From the NCBI GenBank assembly GCA_933228675.1, contig OW121743.1:60138639-60202638 (forward strand): DNA of 64,000 bases, written 5' to 3'. The translations under genes were made by a program, and so were the position numbers. Source of the DNA: Stomorhina lunata. Taxonomy: Eukaryota; Arthropoda; Insecta; Diptera; Rhiniidae. How positions within the stretch are numbered: the first letter of the stretch is position 1; each line of letters starts with the position of its first letter. The notes beneath the pieces were generated by a model. It was not told where the DNA came from, made no database searches, and worked only from the letters and a program-made list of their open reading frames with translations. This document shows positions 49,637 through 60,280 of this stretch, piece by piece.

Positions 49637-50923
49637 GGGTGGTTAAATTTCAAGGGCCGATGTTGATTTTGAATAAAACACAAACTATTTAGGAAATTAT
49701 TGTAATTTTATTTTATTATGATATATTGTTACTACTCAATTATGTGTGGAACAAAATATCTGCCAAATGGGCTGCGCGACTACGGCGGCACACCTCCATC
49801 CGATGGTCTAAATTTTCGATAACCCTGAGGCATAATGGAGGTTCTATGCCGTTAATGTGCCGAATTTTCTCATCCTTTAGCTCTTGAATTGTTGCTGGCT
49901 TATCGACGTACACTTTTTCTTTCAAATAACCGCAAAGAAAAAAGTCCAACGGTGTCAAATCACATGATCTTGGCGGCCAATTGACATCGCCATTACGTGA
50001 GATAATACGGCCATTGAATTTGTTGCGCAAAAGAGCCATTGTTTCGTTAGCTGTGTGGCAAGTGGCACCGTCCTGCTGAAACCACATATCGTCCACATCC
50101 ATATCTTCCAATTCGGGCCATAAAAAGTTCGTTATCATCTCACGATAGCGAACACCATTCACAGTAACTGCCTGACCGGCCTCATTTTGGAAAAAATACG
50201 GCCCGACGATGCCGCCAGCCCATAAACCGCACCAAATAGTAACTCTTTGTGGTTGCATTGGTTTTTCGGCAATCACTCTTGGATTCTCATTCGCCCAAAT
50301 GCGGCAACTCTGTTTATTGACGAATCCACTGAGGTGAAAATGTGCCTCATCACTGAAGATGATTCTCTTCGAAAATTGATCATCCACTGTTGCCATTTCT
50401 TGCCACCATTTTGCCCATTTACGACGTGAATTTGGAATGGTCAAGAGGCTTTAGTTTTTGAGCCAATTGCACCTTATAAGCGTGTAAATGCAAGTCTTTA
50501 TGCATAATGTTCATCAACGACGAGCGTGAGATGTGCAATTGTTGGGCACGATGACGAGTTGAGGTGGACGGCTCTTCAGCCACACTATCGCGAACGGCAA
50601 CAATATTTTCTGCAGTACGAGCTGTACGAGCATGCACTGGTGTTCTCACATCTTCGAATTTTTCCACGATTTTTGCGATTGTACGCACATTTGGATGATC
50701 AAATTGACCAAAAAAAAGCACGAAGTGCACGATATGCATTTTGATTTGAACGCCCATTTTCATAATAAGTCTGGATAACTTTAACACGTTGTTGGATTGT
50801 GTATCTCTCTATGGTTCAAATTGAGTAAGTCTGAAATAGAGAAATGTCAAATAAAATTCGGAAAAAAACTTGGCGTTTAGGTGTGGTTCACATTTAACAT
50901 CGGCCCTTACAATTTAACCACCC
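49637..50923 (-). mobile_element. Mariner-like DNA transposon with both inverted repeats
   Basis: 28-bp terminal inverted repeats start GGGTGGTTAAATT and end AAGGGCCGATGTT (49637-49664 and, inverted, 50896-50923), with 26 of 28 identical. TA lies two bases outside each end, consistent with a TA duplication. Length is about 1.29 kb, with one transposase gene on the minus strand. Confidence 0.92.
49740..50812 (-). pseudogene. Mariner-like transposase, inactivated
   Basis: The C-terminal frame (49740-50444) has the catalytic triad IIFSDEAHFHLSG, MWFQQDGATCHTA and PPRSCDLTPLDFF. There are 36 residues between the second and third Asp, and the protein ends SRAAHLADILFHT. The N-terminal helix-turn-helix part (about 50419-50812) has VRTIAKIVEKFEDVRTPV. 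Three lesions are visible. The expected start codon reads ATA (plus-strand 50810-50812). An A8 run (50710-50717) shifts the frame just before GQFDHPNVRT. A second single-base shift lies near 50430, after LAQKLKPLDHS. The catalytic half could still be read, but no full transposase can be made. Confidence 0.9.
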
Positions 50924-51364
50924 TTTATAACAATTCACGTGGTTTTTTTATAACTTTATTGGAAGATTGGCTAAGCCGTTAGACATATCGATCTAATTAA
51001 TTCTTTGTGGTAAACTAACTAACAGCCAAGATTTTTTTTTAACTTTTTGAATTAGTTTAACAAATTATTCAAAAAAGGAGTTTTAAAAAGGGTTTTAAAA
51101 AAAATTACTTATTTTCGTTCTTTGCAAAAGTGGCTTAACGTTGGCCCATTGTAACAAAAATATGTATTTTAGGATCTTGAGGCGTCAAAAAAGTAAAACT
51201 AGTCAAACTTTTTAATTTTTTTTTTTTAAATAATAATTTTTTTTGCATAAAAAGGATGTAGAATATTTTGAAAAAATTAGGAAAGTTTTTAACCGATTTT
51301 AAGGTTAGATTGTCCGTCACTGCATACTACAGGGGTTTCCACTATAAGCAACCCGTGGAGGTTC

Positions 51365-51415
51365 TTCTTCTTCTTCTGTTATCCTTGACTCCCAGTAGAG
51401 CATAGGGCACCTTAG
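51365..51415 (-). repeat. 3' end scrap of the RTE-like LINE
   Basis: TGTTATCCTTGACTCCCAGT, followed by AGAGCATAGGGC, matches 23540-23572, the end of the LINE frame (ALCSTGSQ). Confidence 0.5.
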
Positions 51416-51674
51416 TGACCAGCTGTGTTTTGTGAAAAGATGCCTATATTACAGTACCAAAAGCAAATCTCGGAAGTAATATGGGATCCCACGGGGATCC
51501 TAATAAAAAATATTTTCTCAAATATCTCTTAAAATGTTGGTTTAGTATTTTTTCCAAATAGATCAGTGGAAGCACAACACATGTTTGTAGATTATTAAGT
51601 TATATTTTAATCAGACTAAAACTAAAAATTTGGCAATTTAATAACAGTTAGGTATACCACATTACCCGTTTTTT

Positions 51675-52070
51675 AACTGTTTTTTAAGTTAGCTCTAGTT
51701 TTAGAGATGTAGCGTTATAAAAAATGGAGGAGCTTGTGCAATAAATATTCGCGTAACTCGAAAACTGTTTATTTTTTTGAACTAAGTAAAAAATCAAAAT
51801 TCGACAACAAAATTATCTTTCAGATACACTAATTATTTCTTTAATCCGCTTCCAAAAAACAACGACTATTCGGGCTAAAAAATAAATAATTAGTGTTCCT
51901 CAAAGATACGATTTTTTTTACTTAGTTCAAGAAAATAAACAGTTTTCAGGTTACGCGAATATTTATTGGATTTTTTACTTACAAGTACAAGAAAAATAAA
52001 CAGTTTTCGACCATTTTTTATATAACGCTATATCTCGAAAACTAGAGCTAACATAAAAAACTGTTAGCAA
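51675..52070. mobile_element. Hairpin (foldback) MITE-like element
   Basis: The left arm reads TTAGCTCTAGTTTTAGAGAT, then GTAGCGTTATAAAAAATGG, AATAAATATTCGCGTAACTC and GAACTAAGTAAAAAATC. The right arm carries the inverse of each in reverse order: TTACTTAGTTC, AGGTTACGCGAATATTTATT, CCATTTTTTATATAACGCTA and TATCTCGAAAACTAGAGCTA. The outer ends share AACTGTTTTTTA. A half copy is at 26275-26465. Confidence 0.7.
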
Positions 52071-52079
52071 CATTGAATT

Positions 52080-53490
52080 AAGCGTTCTTGATTTATGTTT
52101 ACCTACTAGGTCTTCTTTTTGTCGGTAAAAAAAGTTGTATTTATTTTTAATGTACAATAGGAAAAGATTATATATGAAATTCAAAATTTTGGTTTTATTT
52201 TAAATTCCAATTATTGCTCAAATCTTGGTAGGGTTAAAATTTTAATTGTGAAAATAGGTCAAACCTAGCTTCGGTGATAAGCATATTTCTGCTTCGTGTT
52301 GGCAAACAAATTTTAGTTTTTTTTTTTAATTGAAGAGTTTATGCAAATCAAAATGTTGTTGCAGTTTTTATCAGTAAAAGCATTGGAAAGGTTCGGTGAT
52401 AACTTTATAAAATTTATGCACCCGTGCTAAGCCTTAAAATAAACTTTTGTTTGTTTTAATCTTTTTTACAGCCTCTTTACAGCGCTATTGTGTATAGTTC
52501 CAAAAAGCAACAACAAAAGTGTGAGAAGTATAGAAAAGATAAAATTGAAAAAAAGTTTTTTGTGTAAAATTCTATTTTAACATTAATCTTTGATTTATTT
52601 TGATATTTTGCAAAAACAATATAATTCGTGTTTATTCTGTCTTTTATTTTTGATAAAATATAAAATAGTTTTCGATTTGTCTAGAATTAGAGATCATCAT
52701 TCTGTCAACGATGGCCTTATCATCCCCATTAATATTCTTTTTGTCTTATCCAGTATTTAGTGTAATAATAAGAGATTGAAATTAATTATAATGCTGGTGC
52801 TAGATATTTTTGTAAAACTTTTTCATAAAATTGTTTATGTTCCATTTTAAAGGATTTGAAAAATTTTAAAGACTTGAAAAATGTTAAGGATTTAAAAAAT
52901 TTGAAATACATATTTCAAAATAAACATATTTCTCGATTTATGCATATATTAAGTAAATTTGCAACATGGATTTATTTACATATTGACAACTGACACAAAA
53001 GACCGTTTAAAACTAAATATTTGCGCAAACAATTGTTTTGAATAAATTTGCAAAAATTAAAAACATTTATCATTAATTAAAACAAAAACATAAAGATAAA
53101 GATAATAAATGCATTTTGTAAACAATAAATATTCAAAAATAATTAAAATAACAATAAAGACGAAGACTAAAAGAATTTTTTTAAATGTCAATTTTATAAA
53201 AAAATAAAAACAACATGACCCAATTGTAAGTTTTGCAAAAGCTTAAATCGGTTGAACTAGTGTTAAATGTAAATGAATACCAATGAAACGGAAAAAAATG
53301 AGAAATCAAGAATCATCTTAAGATACAAAACGTTTAATCATTGTTATTCACGGCTTTTTTTGTTTAAAATTTTAAAATTTAATGAATAAATATTCTTTTT
53401 AGATATTTTTAAATAATTTTTTAATTTCATTTAATTTGTATTTTTTATTATTTTTTTTTGATTTTTTATGAAATCATGCTAAATTTCTTG
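52080..53490. other. AT-rich DNA, nothing recognised
   Basis: No coding, RNA or repeat structure was recognised. Confidence 0.35.
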
Positions 53491-53749
53491 ACATGATTTA
53501 CCCAGTAAAACTTTTCATTACCAAATAATGAGTTAAACAGTTAAACTATTGAACACGAACTACTTACTCATTCGCTGTTTAAGTCATTACATTAACATGG
53601 GGATGTCATTGGAGGCAAGTACTTACCAATTGCAGAAAAGTAATGACTTGGGTAAGCAATTTGAAAGCAACAACAACAACAGCAACAACTTTTTTGTTGT
53701 TGTTTTATTAAAAACATATATTTTTAAACGAAATACAAAATTTTTTTTA

Positions 53750-53822
53750 TGATCCCATGGGGGCTCGAACCCAGACCCTCCGACTGCTAGGCAGAGACTC
53801 TTCCACTGAGCTACTTCATATG
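53750..53822 (-). ncRNA. tRNA-like sequence (tRNA pseudogene or SINE head)
   Basis: The minus strand has an A box TAGCTCAGTGG (plus 53803-53813) and a perfect B box GGTTCGAGCCC (plus 53761-53771). The spacing fits a tRNA, with a possible AGC (Ala) anticodon in the loop CTAGCAG. The acceptor stem does not pair and the anticodon stem has a mismatch, so it is not a working tRNA. A T run lies downstream at about 53736-53743 on the minus strand, as A/T-mixed sequence. A SINE head is likely. Confidence 0.55.
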
Positions 53823-54644
53823 TTGAAAACTTAGCAGCTTATAATTAATATAAACAATTTTTATTTTTAGATCCAAAATCATGTGAAAATAACTTTGTTT
53901 TTCCCTGCTTTTTTTGCTTTGTTGTAATTTTTGGAAAAATATTTTTATACGATTTTTTGTAATTATTTTAAAACTTTTTTAAAATTATTTTAAAACTTAA
54001 ACAATTTAAATCTTCTTTTTTGTATAAGTTTTTACATAAGATTGACTCTTACTTACTTAAATGTTACAACCTGTTAAGGTCAAAGTCCGAGCATATTTTA
54101 GAATTCCATGGATTTCGATCTTTTGCGATCTTCTCCAATTTTATAGGCCAAGCTTTGAAAAATGTTCCTCTACTTGGTCTTTCTATCGAAGTTTCGGACA
54201 TCCTCCTCTAATATTAGGTAGTGGGACATTTCAATTCTAATTTTATCCTCTTCATTGTATTTTTTTTTCAAGAGAGGTTTACTAGCCCGTAATCCTAACC
54301 CATTTTTATCGATCTTATGGGACAACTCTCGGAACATGTTAACTCACAATATTAATGGGTGTTAAACTAGCTCCCCGGGTGATACCATGAGGAGGTGTGT
54401 GTCCACAGTTGAGATGAAGGATGACTCAGATAAGTTGGGCTTACCAAGTTAAGACCAATTAGAATCGTGTTTGGTATTCAACATCCCCTACATAATCAAA
54501 ATTGACTCATGATGGTATTTTTTCATTAACGTGAGTTAGTTTTACAAATATTTTTTACAGAAGATAATATTTAAGTTCTTAAAATTCAAAAATCATTTAA
54601 AAAGACTCTTTTAATAAAAAAAAACTAAAAAAAATTGTTGCCCT

Positions 54645-54665
54645 TGGTGGGATTTGAACCGGGGC
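54645..54665 (-). ncRNA. Pol III B-box-like site of a second SINE-like element
   Basis: Minus-strand GGTTCAAATCCC (plus 54649-54660) is followed by ACCAAGGGCAACAATTTTTT, that is, a B box followed by a T-run terminator. No clear A box. The element probably spans about 54630-54800, where CCCAGCAAAACTTTGGTAAT marks the other end. Confidence 0.35.
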
Positions 54666-54829
54666 CATTCAGTTTAAATTACCATCTTAATTACAAATAA
54701 GTACTTCTGTAATAACTTATTATTTATTCGGATGGTATGTTGTAGTCGTTACAAGGTAACCAGTTATCAGAGTACTTGCCATTACCAAAGTTTTGCTGGG
54801 TATGTTTAGAATTTTTTGAGACAAATAAG

Positions 54830-54880
54830 AGTGTTATATGTATACGGCTGTGCCGTATAGTAGTGGGTGCTAACCGTTTT
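54830..54880 (+). mobile_element. Head of a hairpin-ended dispersed element next to the 33-bp array
   Basis: GAGTGTTATATGTATACGGC, then TGTGCCGTATAGTAGTGGG. The hairpin TATACGGC-TGT-GCCGTATA is at 54841-54859 and is perfectly paired. The array begins about 25 bp later. Confidence 0.6.
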
Positions 54881-54881
54881 T

Positions 54882-57325
54882 TTATAGAAAAATTTTCGAT
54901 AGAAATATTTTTCTATATAGAAAAATTTTCGATAGAAATATTTTTCTATATAGAAAAATTTTCGATAGAAATATTTTTCTATATAGAAAAATTTTCGATA
55001 GAAATATTTTTCTATATAGAAAAATTTTCGATAGAAATATTTTTCTATATAGAAAAATTTTCGATAGAAATATTTTTCTATATAGAAAAATTTTCGATAG
55101 AAATATTTTTCTATATAGAAAAATTTTCGATAGAAATATTTTTCTATATAGAAAAATTTTCGATAGAAATATTTTTCTATATAGAAAAATTTTCGATAGA
55201 AATATTTTTCTATATAGAAAAATTTTCGATAGAAATATTTTTCTATATAGAAAAATTTTCGATAGAAATATTTTTCTATATAGAAAAATTTTCGATAGAA
55301 ATATTTTTCTATATAGAAAAATTTTCGATAGAAATATTTTTCTATATAGAAAAATTTTCGATAGAAATATTTTTCTATATAGAAAAATTTTCGATAGAAA
55401 TATTTTTCTATATAGAAAAATTTTCGATAGAAATATTTTTCTATATAGAAAAATTTTCGATAGAAATATTTTTCTATATAGAAAAATTTTCGATAGAAAT
55501 ATTTTTCTATATAGAAAAATTTTCGATAGAAATATTTTTCTATATAGAAAAATTTTCGATGGAAATATTTTTCTATATAGAAAAATTTTCGATAGAAATA
55601 TTTTTCTATATAGAAAAATTTTCGATAGAAATATTTTTCTATATAGAAAAATTTTCGATAGAAATATTTTTCTATATAGAAAAATTTTCGATAGAAATAT
55701 TTTTCTATATAGAAAAATTTTCGATAGAAATATTTTTCTATATAGAAAAATTTTCGATAGAAATATTTTTCTATATAGAAAAATTTTCGATAGAAATATT
55801 TTTCTATATAGAAAAATTTTCGATAGAAATATTTTTCTATATAGAAAAATTTTCGATAGAAATATTTTTCTATATAGAAAAATTTTCGATAGAAATATTT
55901 TTCTATATAGAAAAATTTTCGATAGAAATATTTTTCTATATAGAAAAATTTTCGATAGAAATATTTTTCTATATAGAAAAATTTTCGATAGAAATATTTT
56001 TCTATATAGAAAAATTTTCGATAGAAATATTTTTCTATATAGAAAAATTTTCGATAGAAATATTTTTCTATATAGAAAAATTTTCGATAGAAATATTTTT
56101 CTATATAGAAAAATTTTCGATAGAAATATTTTTCTATATAGAAAAATTTTCGATAGAAATATTTTTCTATATAGAAAAATTTTCGATAGAAATATTTTTC
56201 TATATAGAAAAATTTTCGATAGAAATATTTTTCTATATAGAAAAATTTTCGATAGAAATATTTTTCTATATTGAAAAATTTTCGATGGAAATATTTTTCT
56301 ATATTGAAAAATTTTCGATAGAAATATTTTTCTATATAGAAAAATTTTCGATAGAAATATTTTTATATATAGAAAAATTTTCGATAGAAATATTTATCTA
56401 TATAGAAAAATTTTCGATAGAAATATTTTTCTATATAGAAAAATTTTCGATAGAAATATTTTTCTATATAGAAAAATTTTCGATAGAAATATTTTTCTAT
56501 ATAGAAAAATTTTCGATAGAAATATTTTTCTATATAGAAAAATTTTCGATAGAAATATTTTTCTATATAGAAAAATTTTCGATAGAAATATTTTTCTATA
56601 TAGAAAAATTTTCGATAGAAATATTTTTCTATATAGAAAAATTTTCGATAGAAATATTTTTCTATATAGAAAAATTTTCGATAGAAATATTTTTCTATAT
56701 AGAAAAATTTTCGATGGAAATATTTTTCTATATAGAAAAATTTTCGATAGAAATATTTTTCTATATAGAAAAATTTTCGATAGAAATATTTTTCTATATA
56801 GAAAAATTTTCGATAGAAATATTTTTCTATATAGAAAAATTTTCGATAGAAATATTTTTCTATATAGAGAAATTTTCGATAGAAATATTTTTCTATACAG
56901 AAAAATTTTCGATGGAAATATTTTTCTATATAGAAAAATTTTCGATGGAAATATTTTTCTATATAGAAAAATTTTCGATAGAAATATTTTTCTATATAGA
57001 AAAATTTTCGATAGAAATATTTTTCTATATAGAAAAATTTTCGATAGAAATATTTTTCTATATAGAAAAATTTTCGATAGAAATATTTTTCTATATAGAA
57101 AAATTTTCGATAGAAATACTTTTCTATATAGAAAAATTTTCGATAGAAATATTTTTCTATATAGAAAAATTTTTGATAGAAATATTTTTCCATATAGAAA
57201 AATTTTCGATAGAAATATTTTTCTATATAGAAAAATTTTCGATAGAAATATTTTTCTATATAGAAAAATTTTCGATAGATATATATATTATATTTTTCTA
57301 TATAAAAATTTTCGTTAGAAATGTT
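54882..57325 (+). repeat. 33-bp minisatellite C
   Basis: About 74 nearly identical 33-bp units with GAAAAATTTTCGATAGAAAT followed by ATTTTTCTATATA. Each unit has 10-bp inverted arms ATAGAAAAAT and ATTTTTCTAT around a 13-bp centre. Because 33 is a multiple of 3 and the unit lacks stops in several frames, long open frames exist on both strands (about 54776-57355 plus, 56363-57490 minus). They encode only repeats of EKFSIEIFFYI or its antisense. Variants (GATGG, TTGAAA) mark a few units. The right end (57270-57325) is degenerate. Confidence 0.97.
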
Positions 57326-57329
57326 TCTA

Positions 57330-58295
57330 TATGTAATAGTGTAGGGTGTAATTAAAAATTCTATCGGTTTTGCTGGTCTTTCCATTGTTGTGCTAATAAA
57401 CAAGTTTCCGGATTTTATTAATGACTTTTTTTTGGGGAGAATAAAATATTTAACTCTAGAAGAAGATAATGGCGTGTATAATTTTTTCAATAATTAAATT
57501 ATGGTTTATTTTTAAACAAAAAAAACATTTAAGTGTTGAAAAGATTTCATTTATAATTAAATTGATTAACATATCCAGTTAATTTGACACTAGCAAATTA
57601 ACATATATTGAAGAATATTCTACTTAATTAACTAAATGCTTTAGTTAAATTTTAGTCATATTGAAGAATTTTATTAAGATTAACTAAAGAATCTAAAAAA
57701 ACTTTAAGTTCTTTATACGTGTAATTCAAAGCTTCATATTTGAACTTTTTACTTGAACTCTTTACTTGATTCTAGATCAAAATTCGTGACTTGCTATCAA
57801 CTTTTCTAAAAAAAATTCTTTACAAATTATGAATTTAATTTATTGGTAACGTTTTAACAATTATAATTCTTAAGTATTTAAATGCTATTAAAACATTTCA
57901 TATGTACAACTTTTTCGATGTAGGCGTTTCCTTGTCTGGCTTTATTACTTGTCTTTATTTACAACAAATTAGTCTTATTAGTTTCGCATAATGAGATAAT
58001 AAATTATTGACATTTGAATGTTTTGAGATAAAACCATCATAAATAATTAACATAAATTATTAACAAGAATTTCAATAACAAGAAGTGGTCATAATAGCAG
58101 ATATAAAAAAAACTATTATAATTATGATGATGAAACCGCAAAAATGTGACAGATTAAAAAGTTTTGGTTTTTTACACTAAAAATCCATTTTTTACACCAT
58201 GTCAAATAGGTTTTGCAATAGGTTTTTGTGGCTTTATATAAGAGTTTTATTTTTGGATGTGGCTACTTATTAGAATCCAAAAATAAGTAGTGACT
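57330..58295. other. AT-rich DNA between arrays
   Basis: No feature recognised. Confidence 0.35.
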
Positions 58296-58299
58296 TTAT

Positions 58300-58714
58300 A
58301 CTTTAGAACAATGTTCAATTCTGCCACCTTTCTAGAGTCGAATGTTCAAATCATGACTTTCCATTAGAGCCTTATGTAAAATAATGACATTTAAATAGAG
58401 TATAATGTTCAATCGTAGCTTCCCACTAGAGTCTAATGTTCAATCGTGGCTCATTATTAGAGTCTTATGCTCAATCGCGGCTCCTTATTAAAGCTCAATC
58501 GTGGCCCTTTACTAGAGTCTAGTGTTCAATCGTGGTTCTTTACTAGAGTCTAATGTTCAATCGTGGCTCCTTATAAGAGTCTAATGTTCAATCTTGCCTG
58601 TTACTAGAGTATAATGTTCTATCGTGGCTTCTTATTAGAGTCTAATGTTCAATCGTGGTTCCTTGTTAGAGTCTAATGTTCAATCGTGGTTCTTTACTAG
58701 AGTCTAATGTTCAA
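58300..58714 (+). repeat. 31-bp minisatellite D
   Basis: About 13 units with AGAGTCTAATGTTCAATCG followed by TGG.TC.TTA. Period 31. Units are degenerate on the left and cleaner on the right. The array ends abruptly inside a unit (after GTTCAAT), where array E begins. Confidence 0.93.
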
Positions 58715-60100
58715 TTTCCTATAAAAGTAGGAAATTTTTGAAAAATTTCCTATAAAAATAGGAAATTTTTGAAAAATTTCCTATAAAAATAGGAAATTTT
58801 TGAAAAATTTCCTAAAAAAGTAGGAAATTTTTGAAAAATTTCCTAAAAAAGTAGGAAATTTTTGAAAAATTTCCTATAAAAATAGGAAATTTTTGAAAAA
58901 TTTCCTATAAAAATAGGAAATTTTTGAAAAATTTCCTATAAAAATAGGAAATTTTTGAAAAATTTCCTATAAAAATAGGAAATTTTTGAAAAATTTCCTA
59001 TAAAAATAGGAAATTTTTGAAAAATTTCCTATAAAAATAGGAAATTTTTGAAAAATTTCCTATAAAAATAGGAAATTTTTGAAAAATTTCCTATAAAAAT
59101 AGGAAATTTTTGAAAAATTTCCTATAAAAATAGGAAATTTTTGAAAAATTTCCTATAAAAATAGGAAATTTTTGAAAAATTTCCTATAAAAATAGGAAAT
59201 TTTTGAAAAATTTCCTATAAAAATAGGAAATTTTTGAAAAATTTCCTATAAAAATAGGAAATTTTTGAAAAATTTCCTATAAAAATAGGAAATTTTTGAA
59301 AAATTTCCTATAAAAATAGGAAATTTTTGAAAAATTTCCTATAAAAATAGGAAATTTTTGAAAAATTTCCTATAAAAATAGGAAATTTTTGAAAAATTTC
59401 CTATAAAAATAGGAAATTTTTGAAAAATTTCCTATAAAAATAGGAAATTTTTGAAAAATTTCCTAAAAAAATAGGAAATTTTTGAAAAATTTCCTATAAA
59501 AATAGGAAATTTTTGAAAAATTTCCTATAAAAATAGGAAATTTTTGAAAAATTTCCTATAAAAATAGGAATTTTTTGAAAAATTTCTTATAAAATTAGGA
59601 AATTTTTGAAAAATTTCCTATAAAAATAGGAAATTTTTGAAAAATTTCCTATAAAAATAGGAATTTTTGAAAAATTTCCTATAAAATTAGGAAATTTTTG
59701 AAAAATTTCCTATAAAATTAGGAAATTTTTGAAAAATTTCCTATAAAAATAGGAAATTTTTGAAAAATTTCCTATAAAAATAGGAAATTTTTGAAAAATT
59801 TCCTATAAAAAAAGGAAATTTTTGAAAAATTTCCTATAAAAAAAGGAAATTTTTGAAAAATTTCCTATAAAAAAAGGAAATTTTTGAAAAATTTCCTATA
59901 AAAAAAGGAAATTTTTGAAAAATTTCCTATAAAAAAAGGAAATTTTTGAAAAATTTCCTGCAAAAATAGGAAATTTTTGAAAAATTTCCTGTAAAAATAG
60001 GAAATTTTTGAAAAATTTCCTCTAAAAATAGAAAATTTTTGAAAAATTTTCTATAAAAATAGGAATTTTTTGAAAAATTTCCTATAAAAATAGGAAATTC
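58715..60100. repeat. 31-bp minisatellite E with near-perfect dyad symmetry
   Basis: About 44 units. Each contains GGAAATTTTTGAAAAATTTC, part of a 23-bp palindrome with a single central G and 11-bp arms, followed by CTAT-AAAA-ATAG, a second small dyad. Both strands look almost alike. Units are nearly identical from 58870 to 59460; variants with AAAAAAGG cluster at 59800-59940. Confidence 0.96.
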
Positions 60101-60280
60101 TTTTTTTTGTTGACTAGTGTTCTTAAAGTTTCAAGTATTTTAAACATTCAAAGCAAATGGTAAACACGTCCTTCTTAAGTGTCGTCGTTTAAAAGAAAAA
60201 AACTTAAAGGTTGGCCGTATTTCAAATTCACTGACACTTTAACATAAATATACACCCAAAAAAAGAAGTCATTAAAAAAC
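60101..60280. other. Short spacer
   Basis: Nothing recognised. Confidence 0.3.

Noticed and set aside
53750..53822. A functional tRNA-Ala gene
   Set aside because: A and B boxes are good, but the acceptor stem does not pair and the anticodon stem has a mismatch, so it is reported as tRNA-like only.
54776..57355. A long open frame (about 859 codons) and an antisense frame of about 375 codons across the 33-bp array
   Set aside because: Both are produced by a stop-free unit whose length is a multiple of three. They encode only an 11-residue repeat, start without an ATG in a good context, and coincide with a palindromic satellite.
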